A stretch of 64,000 nucleotides of DNA from Psettodes erumei (taxonomy: Eukaryota > Chordata > Actinopteri > Pleuronectiformes > Psettodidae), in the NCBI GenBank assembly GCA_016785225.1, contig JAFBJZ010000872.1:802501-866500 (forward strand), read 5' to 3'. Below are positions 1-14,246 of the stretch, in pieces. Positions within the stretch are counted from its first letter, which is position 1; each line of letters opens with the position of its first letter. A program made the translations under genes and the position numbers. The notes beneath the pieces are model-generated. The model saw only the letters and a program-made list of their open reading frames with translations. It was not told the origin of the DNA and made no database searches.

Positions 1-1120
1 CCTATATAGATAAACTGACCAAAAAGATCCATAGCACATGAAAACAATGTATCTCATCTTCATTCTATACACTAAAGAGTTTTAGTTAAGCTTTACTTAT
101 ATTCCAATGAGTTACACAAGAGTCAAGCCTTGCAGCCTCAGAGTCTATTGTCAGAACTGAGAAAAATTATAAAAACGCACAATTCATGTCTTGTGTTTTA
201 CAGATGGATGATATGTATTTAACGATATTGAATTTATAATATGTAACCAATGTAGCCTATGCACAAGTCTCGGACACATCTATTTTTTGCTGCACTTTAA
301 AACAGTTGATGTGATTTAATAGGGACAACATTTCTGAGAGAATATTTATGTAATGTTGCTGATGCAATTTAAGAAAGTAAAATAAAAAAAAGTTTTAAAT
401 CTTTCAGTGTTTATGCATCTGTTGTATTAATACTGGTGCTGAGATGATTAGTCAAGTGGCAGAATAGTTGTTGCTCTCAGTATAGCAGGACTTACTGTGT
501 TTCTTTGTTTTATATGACAAATATCTTTTTTGATTTTTTTGTGTGTGAAATTTTACAGAAAACGATTGATTAATCCATAAATAACATTAACAATAGTAAT
601 GATAATTGTTTTTCATTTAATGAGATTATTTCTGTAATGCCAGTTTAACTACAGTCCAGTATTAAATAGAGCTCAAATCAATCAGATCAAAAGCAATTTA
701 ATAATAGATGTATCATCAAAACCATTTTTAAGAAAATATTTAAAATATTTGACTGGTTCCAGCTTCAACTTACATAGCTTTTCTGTGTTTTATGTGATAG
801 TGAACTGTATATTTGGTCTGTTGGTTGGATAAACAGGGAACTTGTGAGATGCATTGTTGCACTATTCTGTCATATGTAGAACAAACAATGAATTAATTAA
901 TAACTTTATAAGCGTATGTTCACACCTATAAGAATTAGGTTGGTATGTCCTAACGAGCAATTGCACCCTTAGTGAAGGTTTATTTAAAATTCCGTGTCCA
1001 TGGTTTAAAACGATACGTTATGAACGAAACTAGGTGTACAGAGGCTAGATTGCTATACATTTAATTTACATGCCTCTTTAGGATATAAAGACATGCTGAT
1101 TCATGCTCTGTGAATACCAC
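1..1120. other. AT-rich intergenic DNA upstream of ran
   Basis: No convincing exon is visible on either strand. The stretch is AT-rich with short homopolymer runs. An AATAAA hexamer at about 381-386 on the + strand, followed by an A-run, could be the polyadenylation signal of a + strand gene lying left of the window, but no coding sequence supports this. Confidence 0.5.
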
Positions 1121-1129
1121 GGTGCTTGA

Positions 1130-2211
1130 GCTACAACTCAGAAACGATTTTTTTTCTTTTTGCCGCTGCGGTGGTCACGTGATAAGGGCGGAAACTGACT
1201 CATACTCCACGCTGAATCTCCCGCGAATGCAGCCATTTACTCTTTCCTCTCATCGCAGTAGCACCGGTGAGTCTATGTATTCCTCTGTCATTGCGGGCCA
1301 TCCAACATTTCAAGTTTGTTTTTTGTCGGGATAGTTTGTTAAAACATGGGGGAACTTGCCAGTGTGTTTCGTGTCCTTATGGCGCTGTGAGTGAAGCCAC
1401 AAGAGGAAGGGGCAGCCGGACTAGGCCATTGATTTTTTTCTTGTGCTAACTCGCAGCTAACTAAACCGTTAGCCACTGTGGAAAGAATGGCTTCCATGCT
1501 GTGTGAGCTAAGGGGCTAGCAAGCGCAGCTCTCCCACATCCCAGCGCTTTGTTCTTGAAATCCACTTTATTTCTGCAACCACGCGTATTTGCCGTTACCG
1601 ACAAAAACAAACCACAGTGCTTGGAGACAGATTTATGTATTAAGTCTGGATCTTATTTAAGTCGACCGCAGCATGGAACAAACAGAGCGTCTCCCCGTGC
1701 AATTGTTCCAGTCGAACAAGAAAAAGTGCGGTCGCGCTTTATGGCGCACTCAACTTACGTGAGGTAGCCTTTTTAGCTAATAGCCGCTAGCATTGAATTA
1801 TGTTGTTAGAAGGGAGATAGTCGTACCGCCATACAAAGTCACAGTGTGGCCTGTTTTTGTATTTGTTTTTTCCGCCACAACCGTAGGCTAACGTAGCCGC
1901 AGCATTACTTGTTAACGTGTCGGAACGTTAGCACCGACAGAAAATGCTAGAACTGGCAATCACTCGGCGTCATGCTGTGGAGTAAAACTGTTGGCTGTTA
2001 GGTAAACCACCCATAGTGTCGAAATAACTAACCGTTACAACCCGTAGCTGTATAGCTCAGTTGACCCCCAATTCTCATTTTAATATCGAACCAGGTGGTT
2101 GCTATCGTCGTTAGCTCAACGTTACCGATCGCTGCCAAACTTAACGGGCAGGAGGATGAAAACGTGCTAACCATCCCGCCTTGTTTTGTTTCACTCAGAT
2201 AAATTACAACC
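1130..2211 (+). promoter_or_regulatory. ran 5' region, CpG-rich promoter and probable 5' UTR intron
   Basis: Base composition changes sharply near 1130 from AT-rich to CpG-containing DNA, ending at the ran start codon. A perfect CACGTG E-box lies at 1176-1181. The words GCTA and TTAGC recur densely between 1440 and 2120. A splice-acceptor-like CTCAG ending at 2198 lies 13 bases before the ATG, so a non-coding first exon upstream is likely. No TATA box is evident, as expected for a housekeeping gene. Confidence 0.6.
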
Positions 2212-3909
<1,698 letters not shown>

Positions 3910-4220
3910 CCTGTTCCCCAAATTTTTCCTCTCCTCCCAAACGTGGACAGAAAGTTGTTGGAGTCTTGCCCCCTTTACTGTAAAATCCCTTTTCAGATTT
4001 TTTATTTTTGAATTTTTCTGTTTGTTTTAAAACTAAGGAAAAAAAACTTGGTGGAAAAGTTGTGGTTCTAATTTCACTGTATGACACACCCCACCCTAGT
4101 GTTGTTCTTGGCATGGGAATGTGCTACTCTTCATCACCCTACACTGCACTTAACCAGCTCACATAATGCTGTTGTACGGTGTACTGGGAGCACTAAGGGG
4201 CGTAAACTTTGAATAAAAAC
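3910..4220 (+). terminator. ran 3' UTR and polyadenylation signal
   Basis: The sequence after the stop codon carries an AATAAA hexamer at 4212-4217 followed by a T-rich stretch, which fits a short ran 3' UTR of about 330 bases. Confidence 0.6.
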
Positions 4221-5500
4221 ATTCTCAATATAACATGTCTGTTTTTCATATTTCCCTGGACAGCAGTGTCCCTGAAGTCAAAGGGACAGTTGAAATAAAC
4301 ATTTAGTAGGCTTCATTATGAAAGATGTTTTCACTTGTCATGATATGAAAGATACTGGTGTTACTAATAATGTAAATGTGGTAGCTGTTCTATTTGGGTG
4401 ACCTGGTAAGCCATGAAAATAGAACCATAGTGAGCCAGCATGTACAGTACCAGGATCTTGATGGTGGGAAAGCCAAATGCAGGATTAATAAGATTATTGA
4501 GTTTACACATGTTGATATATACTTAAGACCATTTATATTAGAGAAGATCAAAATGTTTATTAAGGCATTTTCACCTATTCAAGTACATTAACCGAGGCAT
4601 GTGTCTATTCTGGAGAGGTGATGTGTCAAATCCGTCAAAACCAAAGAAATTAATAATTTTACAATGCTCCCGTGGTGCTTGTCACAATGTAACCAACCCC
4701 AAAACCTTGGGCTCAGTATTATTCCACTAAAGAAATACTGGTTAAGTCTGTGGACATACAATGAACTTGCGTGTGTGTGTGCAAATGGAAACTTGGAAAA
4801 GACAACGTACATTTACAGTTCACAGCAGGCCTTGGGTGGGGAGTCGAGAGGGGCCCCTAACTGGTTAATCCAGCCATAACATGGAGCACAATGATGGAGC
4901 TTTAGTAGCTCAACAGGTGAAAAGTTTTCCAAAGCTAGTTCCAAGCACAGTTCGGCCTTGTGTTGTAACCTGCTTTAACAGAATGATGGCCACCAGGTGT
5001 CAGTCACGTCCTTTCATTAGCAGCACAGTGAACGTTCCCTGTATGATTACGTAATATTTCTACGCTGCACATTCCCTGTGACTTCGCCTTCTTTTCACCA
5101 GGCGGAGTTGGAGTGCAGCTACGTCATAACACACATTTAGATTTACATTCTTTTAACCACTCAGACGTGGTGTTGACACTTTTGAAAACATTACATCAAC
5201 AACCGGTTCAAATTCAATCAAAAGCTGCGACAAGCATAGCATCATCAACCACTTAACCCGACTTTCTGGAAACAGGTGGTTGCTCTCTGGTGATTGGCTG
5301 ATTGGAAGACCGCTCTCCATCACCGCGCTAGCACTTGGCAGGAAGGCAGTCAAGTCGAAGCGGAGGATTTCGGGCAGCGGCGTTGTTCAGGAGCAATATT
5401 ATTCCCACAACACCTGAATGCATCACTGATGCAGGTGGCTCAGGGCGTGGCTTCATCCCCAGCAGACAGGGCTTTGTCCGCGCATGCGTGAGAGAGAAAA
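4221..5500. other. Intergenic DNA between ran and stx3
   Basis: No gene-like structure was recognised. Open frames here are short, lack splice partners and show no family resemblance. The sequence becomes CpG-containing after about 5250, merging into the stx3 promoter. Confidence 0.5.
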
Positions 5501-5867
5501 GTGCGTTTTAGAATGATTACTAGTGTCCAGTGGAGAGGCAGATTATACGGCTCTGCACAACTGTTGTTTTAATCCCCTGGGCGAGGAGATTTAGCAAAGA
5601 AAAAACACTGGCTTTAAACGCAGCAGCCATATTGTATGGAAAAACGACGCAAAGAACCCGCTCTTGAGAAAAAGTCGGGTTCTGAGACACCTTTGCCAAG
5701 AGCTCTGGGGAGTTAAAGTTTGTTGCTTACTGGCGCTGGGGTTGTGTGGGACAGCTAGCTTGCCAGCTGGCTGAGGAATTCAGAGACTGGGACTAATTTC
5801 CGAGCCGTTTTACACAATATTGTTGCTATCATTGTCGTTTAAAAGTGTTAGATCGATCGTTTGAAAG
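5500..5867 (+). promoter_or_regulatory. stx3 promoter and 5' UTR region
   Basis: This is GC-rich, CpG-containing DNA directly before the syntaxin start codon at 5868. The start was chosen because MKDRLEQLKA is the conserved N-terminus of syntaxin-3. The transcription start itself cannot be placed. Confidence 0.45.
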
Positions 5868-6512
5868 ATGAAGGACCGATTGGAGCAACTTAAAGCGGTA
5901 AGTGGAGGACAGGAAATGTTATGTTTGCTGAAATGTTTGCTGAAAGTATTGTGGGGAAACGTTCCATACAGTAACAAATGAGAAAGTAAGACTATTTAAT
6001 GCATTTTTAAATTTGACATAACTATTTCCATTTTCAATTAGGCTTCGTGTATAAATACTTGACACACAAGCTATTATCCATTTGATCCCATATTGTATAA
6101 TGTGATGACATAACTCACGTGATGGATGTAATAAGACTGCAGGTTGGAAAGCGAGGGAATGGGGACGTAAAAGCGCTTCAGACATTTAGATTTTCCATTT
6201 CTTCTCATGCAGCCATGTTGTATGAGTGTCAGATATTTATTATTAATAGTGTTACTGTGGGTTTTTTTTTTGTTTGAACCTGAATTATCTGACGTGTTTT
6301 TAAACGTTGCTTACTTAAGATGTCGCTACCTATAATATGATGCAGACGTATAGCAAATATTTATACATTAATAATACATTTGCTCAGCTTGCACTGCAGC
6401 TGGAAACGTCAGCGAATGAATCCTTCCGTTTTCTCTGATTAACAAACGCCATTAAAGCCGGAATTAGAGCAGGATATTATTACTTTAGCTGGCTGATTTT
6501 TGTTTCTCAAGC

Positions 6513-6546
<34 letters not shown>

Positions 6547-9500
6547 TATATTCTCTGCTAGCTTCTCTGCAGTCACAGGTGTTTCTTTCTTTTGTTTTAT
6601 GTCTCATACTTGGACAAAACAAGCAACTCGCAGATCCTTTGGGCCCCTTGGAAATGTTTCCTGGGCATTTTTAACTTTCATCTATCATTGCTGATTAACT
6701 GCTCAAATTAGAGGATGAAAAGGTAGCAGACAAATCAATAATGAAAATATTCATTAGCTGCGGCGCTACTTGCCATCCCTGCATGAAATATGTCAAATCA
6801 ATGAAAGCATAGTAAATGTGTTCAGAGTAGAAAGCTGAAAAACAGATACAGGATCTACAGTTGGGGTTGAGGGCCCAATTAGTGCCGTCTTACGTAATCA
6901 CAGTTAGATTATTATTATTATTCATTATAGCACAGAGACATCCATTTAAGTATCACCTTATCTTTATTCAAAACCAAATTAATGACAGTACTTGCTGCTC
7001 ACCGGGTGTGAGGCCTTGATCCTATTGTTACCCAAGTTTGGATGTGTTGCTATGGCTACATGAAACTGCTGGTCAAATATTTGCTGTTTAAAGTTGCTGT
7101 GCTCGGCTCCCCATTGCCCCCCCCCACACACACACAGACATCTGCATCTCACACAGATGGCTTCTTTTCACGGAAAAGTGCAGATAGCAAACGGGGTAGG
7201 TCACTTGTTGGGAAGCTACAGCAGGGTCCAAAAGTCTTGCACTTTTGTGCCCCGCCGCTTGTTACACCTGTCAGGCTGTGTGGCGGCTCAGTCGCACCGG
7301 GTGCCTCCATCCCAACCCCCTTTTTTCCAGTACGCGCTCCTCCGTTTCTTTATCTTCTGACCTTATCCACGCGCACTCGCTGCCTTTATTGTCCTACTTG
7401 AGTTTCCTTTCTAATGTTTAACCTTTTTGGCTGCAATTTAGGCTGTATCTCGGTGCATGGGGGGAGGAGGTGTAGCCATGTGTTCATGTGGCTGTGAGGT
7501 CATGCCACCATCGCGATCACATCACCTGACACACTGCAGAGTATGAAAATCATCGATGCTGGCCGTCAGACTGAAGGAAGTTTTCTGTTATCAAGCCTCT
7601 CCGTTCCGTTTCCTTCCCAGCATTCTCAGATGTGCCTTTCAGTCCGGTGTAGTGCATGCAGCGCAGGCCTGGTGAGCAAACCGTGACTTCCCTCCGCCAC
7701 ATGGCTCAGATGTCAGCACACTGAATGGGGGGGATTGTAACGGCACCAACGTGGCTTCTTCTGTGGCACATGGAGCTTTTAAATCCCTTGTCAGATTTCA
7801 ACATTGCATTAACACAAGTCCCGATGGAGTATTTTGGCTTCTGGCACCGCGCCGCTGTAAATCTGACCCCAGGCCCCTGACCGGCTGCTGCGGGAGCAAG
7901 TGGCTCATTTTCTAAATCACCCTGTGGGAACATGTAGTGCACAGGGCTGCAACTGAGAATGGGTTCCATTATTTATTAATCTGCTGAATATTTTGTCAAC
8001 TTCTTGGAGATGCCGCCTGACCAATGCTCCAGAGATATTCAGGTTTATTGAATTATTATAAATCTGGGAAAAGTTTGGCATTTCTGCTTGAAGAATGACT
8101 CAAACAATGAATACATTTCTTTTCTTTTGATTTATTTAGTATATAAATCCACAAACTTTTGCAGCTTTACAAGGGTGCACATTATTCGGCCTTTATCCAA
8201 CTACCTCAGCCCAGTTTGATTTTGGTTCACCCTCATCTGCTCAGCCTTGAAGCGCTGGTGTTCAGTCTAAAGTGTAATTCCCAGCACTCCTTCGTCATTT
8301 ATGATCCTCAGAGACAAAGTCTGCCGGTTTATCACCTCCCAGGTTCTTTGAGATGACGGAGCCACGGGAATGATCGGTGAGCGACATGGGCCTCCATTCA
8401 TGTGTCACGGCCCTTATGTGCGTACATAGTTTTGTGCGTGATAATGAGTCATAGAGGTTACCTCAGGTTTTTTCATTGCTTAATGTTTGCCTGCATACGT
8501 ATGCTGAGGCTGGCAGGTCCAGCTCAGCCTTTGCACTTGCTTGTGTATGTGCTTTTTTTGTTGTTGTTGTTTTTTACCCATGGGTATGATCACTCTGCAT
8601 TTCACATTTGATCTAACTTTGCCGAAAGAGCAGCACAGAACAGTCTTATAACAGGAGCATCAGTTTGACGACCAGTCGTATATGTGAGGCAGAGGATCCT
8701 CTGCTTCCTCATTGCCGTAAATGTTTGGAATAAACAGAACTCGCCCTGCGTCCGGGGTGAACTTTCCACCATTCTTGCACAGTCTTGATGTTTCCTGGCA
8801 CTTTTGTTGAGTTTGTTCCAAAAAAAAAAAGAAAAAAGAGAGAAAATCTTATTTGCCACTGCGTGGTTTACTCTCTCGGTCAACATTTTGGCACAGTTGC
8901 ACAAAATGGTATTAAATCTAGTCCACAATTTATATATTTATTTTTTTCGAAAAAGGATGATGAGAGGGTGTGTCTTACTCCCCCCCCCTCCCCTGTGCAT
9001 TAGATAATGTTAGATAACACAAAATGTTGTAAAATGCTGGTGAATGTGAATCTGGTGCTGCAGGGCATGGAGAACCTTCCAGACATGACATATTTTGCAC
9101 TGCTTTTTCACAATCGCAGCTCATCATGAAGGGTGGCATGGTGCGCTGCACCGCTGCCAGCTCGCAGGGCAGTATGAGATTAACATATGATGAAGAACTT
9201 TTTTTTTTTTTTTTAAGTATTTTTTTTTGTTTGGACATTAATTGGTGTCTCCAAGTTGAGTCATAAGATAAAAGAGTTTAAGAACAAGAAATGATGTGAA
9301 AGTTTTCTTCGTGACTTGGACAAAGTCACTTCCTCCCACTGTTACTGTCCATGTTTAACAGTTTTTACGTGAAAGCGTGCGTGCAGTCCATTTGCCCTCA
9401 TTTTTGCTGAACGAGAGACACTGGAAGGAAATGGTGGTTTGTTGTTATCTCGCTGCTGCAGAGACACTGTGTGAAGGAGCGTAATATGTGGGCCGGAGCA

Positions 9501-11143
9501 CAGCGGCTCGTTTGAGGAAGAGCTCACCCAGAGATTCGAAAAAACAAGCGGCATGCGTGCAGGATGCGTGTCCAGGGAACTCGCAACGTGCGAGTGCTGG
9601 CAGTTGCAGCTGGCTGAAGAAAATAATGAAGTGACATTTGCAAGTCAAATTTCAGATGAGGGGCAGAAGGTTAAAAACAGCCTTAACCTCAGCGTTTGAA
9701 CAGTTGGAGTAAATGTTGGTGCCCGGGAGGGCTGCAGGAGGCCTGTATTTCCCGTCATGTTGTCGGTAAAAGTGAAGAAAACAGTGGGAACAAAATGCAC
9801 ATTGTGGTCGATTTATCGATTTATTCCTTCAGTCGATTCATTTTTAAGGACAAATGCCAAAAATGCTCTGCTGCCAGCTTCTAAAATGGGACCATTTGCC
9901 ATTTTTATTCACTTATATGACAGTTACCTGAATATCTTAAGAGTCAGTCAGCGCAAGCAAATTGAAGACATTACTGTGAGTGCCATATTTTTTAACAATT
10001 AATAAAGAAAATCCTAATGACTTGCTCAATCACTTATTAAACCAATCGTCAGTTAATTTTCTGTCGACCGACGACGCATTCGGTCGACAAAATCGTTGCA
10101 GCTCGCGTTTCCGGGTTCCTTTTTGAAAAGACCGTGCCGTGCATTGTGTAGCGCGGAAGGAACCGAGGAAACGGTGTCGGTGGAAGAATGATTATCCTGT
10201 CGCTGCGTAAATAGCCTGTGATGCTGGTGTTTATTGAGCGCTGCGGTCAAGGGGTTGAGGCTGAGTCAGTGGCATTGGCTATGATTCAGGTGCATCCAGG
10301 GAGGGTCACCTGACTTCCTCCACAAACTGCTGTGTGTCAAGAGTTTATTGGGGCAGCAAAAGTCCTCAGGCGTTTGGTGTCAACATGTTTCACTTTAAAT
10401 ACAGACGTAATTATAAGAAAAGAGTTTACTGCCCCCTCTCACTCTTCGGCGGTCTCTTTTCCCACCCTCCGCCTAACACCGTCACAGCACGGCCCTACGA
10501 TTTCTGTTGACACTGCGCCTTAGCTGTGGTTTCTTGAAGTCAGTTGAAAACAGGTCGAGTTCCTGGAGCCTGGCCCCAGTCCTCCACCGTGTAAATACTC
10601 AACAGCAGCGCAGCACTGTTCTTTGTGTCCAACCGGCTGCGCCGCCTTGTGTTTACTCACTGTCCCTTGTCACATGTTTATGACGCCACAGCAGCACAGA
10701 GTGAAGCTTTCTGATAGATTTATCGGGCGTGGGCCGATTAGGGTCAGAGCAATATTTCTGGTTGATGTCACACGGTGACAACCATGACGCGTTTTCACGG
10801 GTATGGCCCTCGGGGGTGGCTCCTGGTCTGAGTGCTGCGGTTTTTCCACCGTGACCACAAAATGCCTTTCTGGGAAACTCTGTTTGGACACAAAAACCCC
10901 GGCGAACGAGTCCTCAGTCTGAAGGTGTGGATGACATGCTTCACACCGTGAGCTTCACTGAAACACCCAGCACCCCTCAAGTGTCCGGCATTACTCTGAT
11001 GGAGTCTGTACCTTTTTTTTTTTTTTGTTCCGTTAGACATGTGATCAAGATGACGACGAGGTGGAGATCGCTGTGGACAACGCAGCCTTCATGGATGAGT
11101 TCTTCTGTCAGGTGGGTGTGACTAGCACTGCATTTCTGTTTGT

Positions 11144-11174
<31 letters not shown>

Positions 11175-14100
11175 GGGGGGGGGTACTTGTTTCACTTGCA
11201 TTTTTTTGTCACTTGCAAATGTTTGTGCTGTTTACTCTATTTCAGATCGAGGACATCAGGAACAGTATTGATAAAATTGATGACAATGTGGCTGAAGTTA
11301 AAAAGCTTTACTCCGTCATCCTGTCTGCTCCCACTTCAGATCAGAGTAAGATCCCTTCCTCTCCTCCCCTCTGGAGCTTTAGTTACACCCTGCTGAGGTG
11401 AGTGGATTTGTATGCCTAACAATCTTAGCCGTTAATTGCCAACGTCTCTTCCTTCCCAAGAAACACAGGACGACTTGGAGGCTATCACCAACGACATAAA
11501 GAAGATGGCCAACAACGCTAGAAACAAACTCAAGAGTGAGTCTGCCTGCTGCCACACTCGCAGCTCATCCGGCAGAACAGTTGGGGTGTTTTAGTAGATT
11601 TAATGTGAAATATAATTGAAGAATTAAGTGAAAGAGAGAGAGAGAGTGAAGAGACGTATAGTGATTTCAGTAAATCGGTTTTCTTTCCAGCCATCGAGCG
11701 GAATTTGGAGTCAGAAGAGCAAGAGAGGGTGTCTGCTGACATGCGGATACGTAAATCGCAGGTAAATGCTGTGCAGCTGAAGTAGCCGTGAAGCCTGTTT
11801 AGTAGGAACATGTTATTATGCAGAATGTAAACTTTTGTTTTATCATTTTTTTTCTCCATTGTGTTTGCACACCAGTCTTTACAAAAATAGCATGTGGAAG
11901 TACCAGAGCTGTCTTGATGTTTTAACTCAGTTGGGAGGATTGGGCAGGACGCTCCCGCTGACCATATTTTTTCCTGTCGTCTCACAGCATGCAGTGCTGT
12001 CCAGGAAGTTTGTGGAGGTAATGACAAAGTATAATGAAGCCCAGGTGGACTTCAGGGAGAGGAGTAAAGGACGTATTCAGAGGCAGCTAGAGATCAGTGA
12101 GTGACACCTACATGCGCAGCCATAAAGTCATGTGATGGTCCTACTCTAATCTTTCCATTCATTTAATCTTTCATCTCCCTTTCCCTGTGCTTCCAGCCGG
12201 AAAAGCAACAACAGATGAAGAACTGGAGGAAATGTTGGAGAGCGGAAATGCCGCTGTGTTCACTGCAGGGGTAAGTGTGTGTCTGTGTGTATTTGTTGTG
12301 TTAAACAGTACCTAAATGTTCACTTTGCCTTGGCTTTGATCATGATGTGGTTGAACTGAGATGAAGCCAACTCAAAAGGCCTTTTACAGACAGGTAACAG
12401 ATTAGCTGTGCATGAGCCTGTTGGGCTTTGTGAGTTTTACAGAAGGAAGCAGAAGCAGAGGAGAGAGACATGAGGTTAGGACGTGTTGCATTTGGTACAG
12501 ACAGTGAGAACAAATAAAATGCTCAGACATGGGTTGAAAGTCCAGCACACCATGACAGAAATGAATGCATTCCGTTGCTCCACTGAGTAGTTCAAAGTCT
12601 TGATTAAGCTTCATCGTGAAGAAGGTTGTTTCCAGTCCAGCTGGGGAGGAATGTTGTGCGCAAGGGCACGCGGTTGAACGCGACATTCTCAGATTTGATA
12701 ACAACTACATGCTTTTAAAATCAGACCTGAGCGAGCCTGACCTCAAATGTAAATAAAAAAGAGCAATTCAAACGAAACTCATACTGAAGCTGCAAGCAGC
12801 ATTGTGCGGGCCCTCGCACCTGTGGATCACAGCACACTTATCGCTGGAAGGATCTGTTTCATTTCTCTGTCGCTTCATTCCTCATCCTCCTTACTCTTTT
12901 GTGAACGTGCAAATAAACCAGGCAACGCCCCGTTTTGGGTCCCACTAATCAGAAGTAGTAGAGCAGAAAAGATGTGATGGTGAGAGGTTTGCGTGTGGAT
13001 GTACAGATCCTGTGTGGTCGCGCAGTAAACCTCTCCTCTCTGCAGATTGTGGACTCTGGGATCTCTAAACAAGCCCTGAGTGAGATTGAATCCAGGCACA
13101 AAGACATTGTCCGTCTGGAAAGCAGCATCAAGGAGCTGCACGATATGTTTGTAGACATCGCCATGCTGGTGGAGAGCCAGGTACACGTCCCTCTTCTCCA
13201 TCAGCCCAACATTTTGTCCACTCACCTAATTCATTCATTTATTCTCTCTTTGCATCCGTCCTGGACTCTTCCACGGCTCTGTGTTTCTTCAGCTCTTTCT
13301 CTCCTGTTTATCACTCTGTGGTCTGACTGTCAATCTGCATCTGTCTGTTTCCTCTTTTCCAGCTCCATGCCTTTCTTACGCTCTCTTTACTCTCTTCTGC
13401 CGCTGCCTCCTCCATCTCATCACAACCCATCTCATCCAACATTGGTGGAATCAACAATGATAAATAAAGGGTATAAAGGGTTGTTGTAGACACTGATGCA
13501 GACTTATGCTAGAATTATGTTGTTAATCGTTCACTCGCTTGTATGTACTTGCGCACATAAGTATAACGACGTATTTCTTACTGCTTGCACCATGCTTTCT
13601 GAGGGAAAGGCTTGTTTGAGGTAAGGGCACTCTTTGTGTTTCCCAGGAAACCCTGATTTTCTTCATGTCTGATCCTAGTTTTTAGTCGAAAAAGGTTTGC
13701 TGAAGAGATCCAGCATTATTATGAATCTGAACACTTCCCCCGTGACATGTATCCTGGCATTAAAAACAAAAGAAAACTCATGGAGCTGTAATTGAAGATG
13801 TCTGAAGATCTCGCTTGTGTAAAATTTGAGCTTTCCACAATATAATAACCAGAAACTTAAAAACATACTGTATGTATTTAAACTAATCTACTCTTTGTTT
13901 CGCATGCTTGTTTTAAGTGCTGCTCTGTATCTCACTGATTGTTGTTTGCTTTTCAGGGGGACATAGTTGACAACATAGAGCAGAATGTATCCAAGTCAGT
14001 GGACCACATAACAGTGGCTAAGGAACAGACCAAAAAAGCTGTAAGGTACCAGACCAAAGCTCGCAAGGTAATGTAATTTAACTGCTGCGATGTTTGCTCG

Positions 14101-14212
14101 TGACTTCTCCCTGTGCTTTTTTTCTGCTTATTATCTAGACACAGTGACTTTTCCCCCCACTATTTGACACCTTTGAACCAGATTGTATGCAGACGGATAA
14201 CGCTCCCTGGCC

Positions 14213-14246
<34 letters not shown>

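Larger units (their letters stand above)
5898..11036 (+). other. stx3 intron 1
   Basis: A long first intron with no supported exon. It holds an A-run followed by a TA repeat (about 6511-6550), C-rich and CA-rich simple sequence near 7118-7140, several homopolymer runs, and decayed repeat copies described separately. First introns of syntaxins often carry enhancers, but none can be identified here by eye. Confidence 0.6.

Noticed and set aside
1110..1767. Small open frames upstream of ran
   Set aside because: No splice partners, no family resemblance, and CpG/GCTA promoter composition.
11141..11401. Open frames crossing the GT microsatellite in stx3 intron 2
   Set aside because: They start inside the repeat and only borrow the real exon at 11246-11345.
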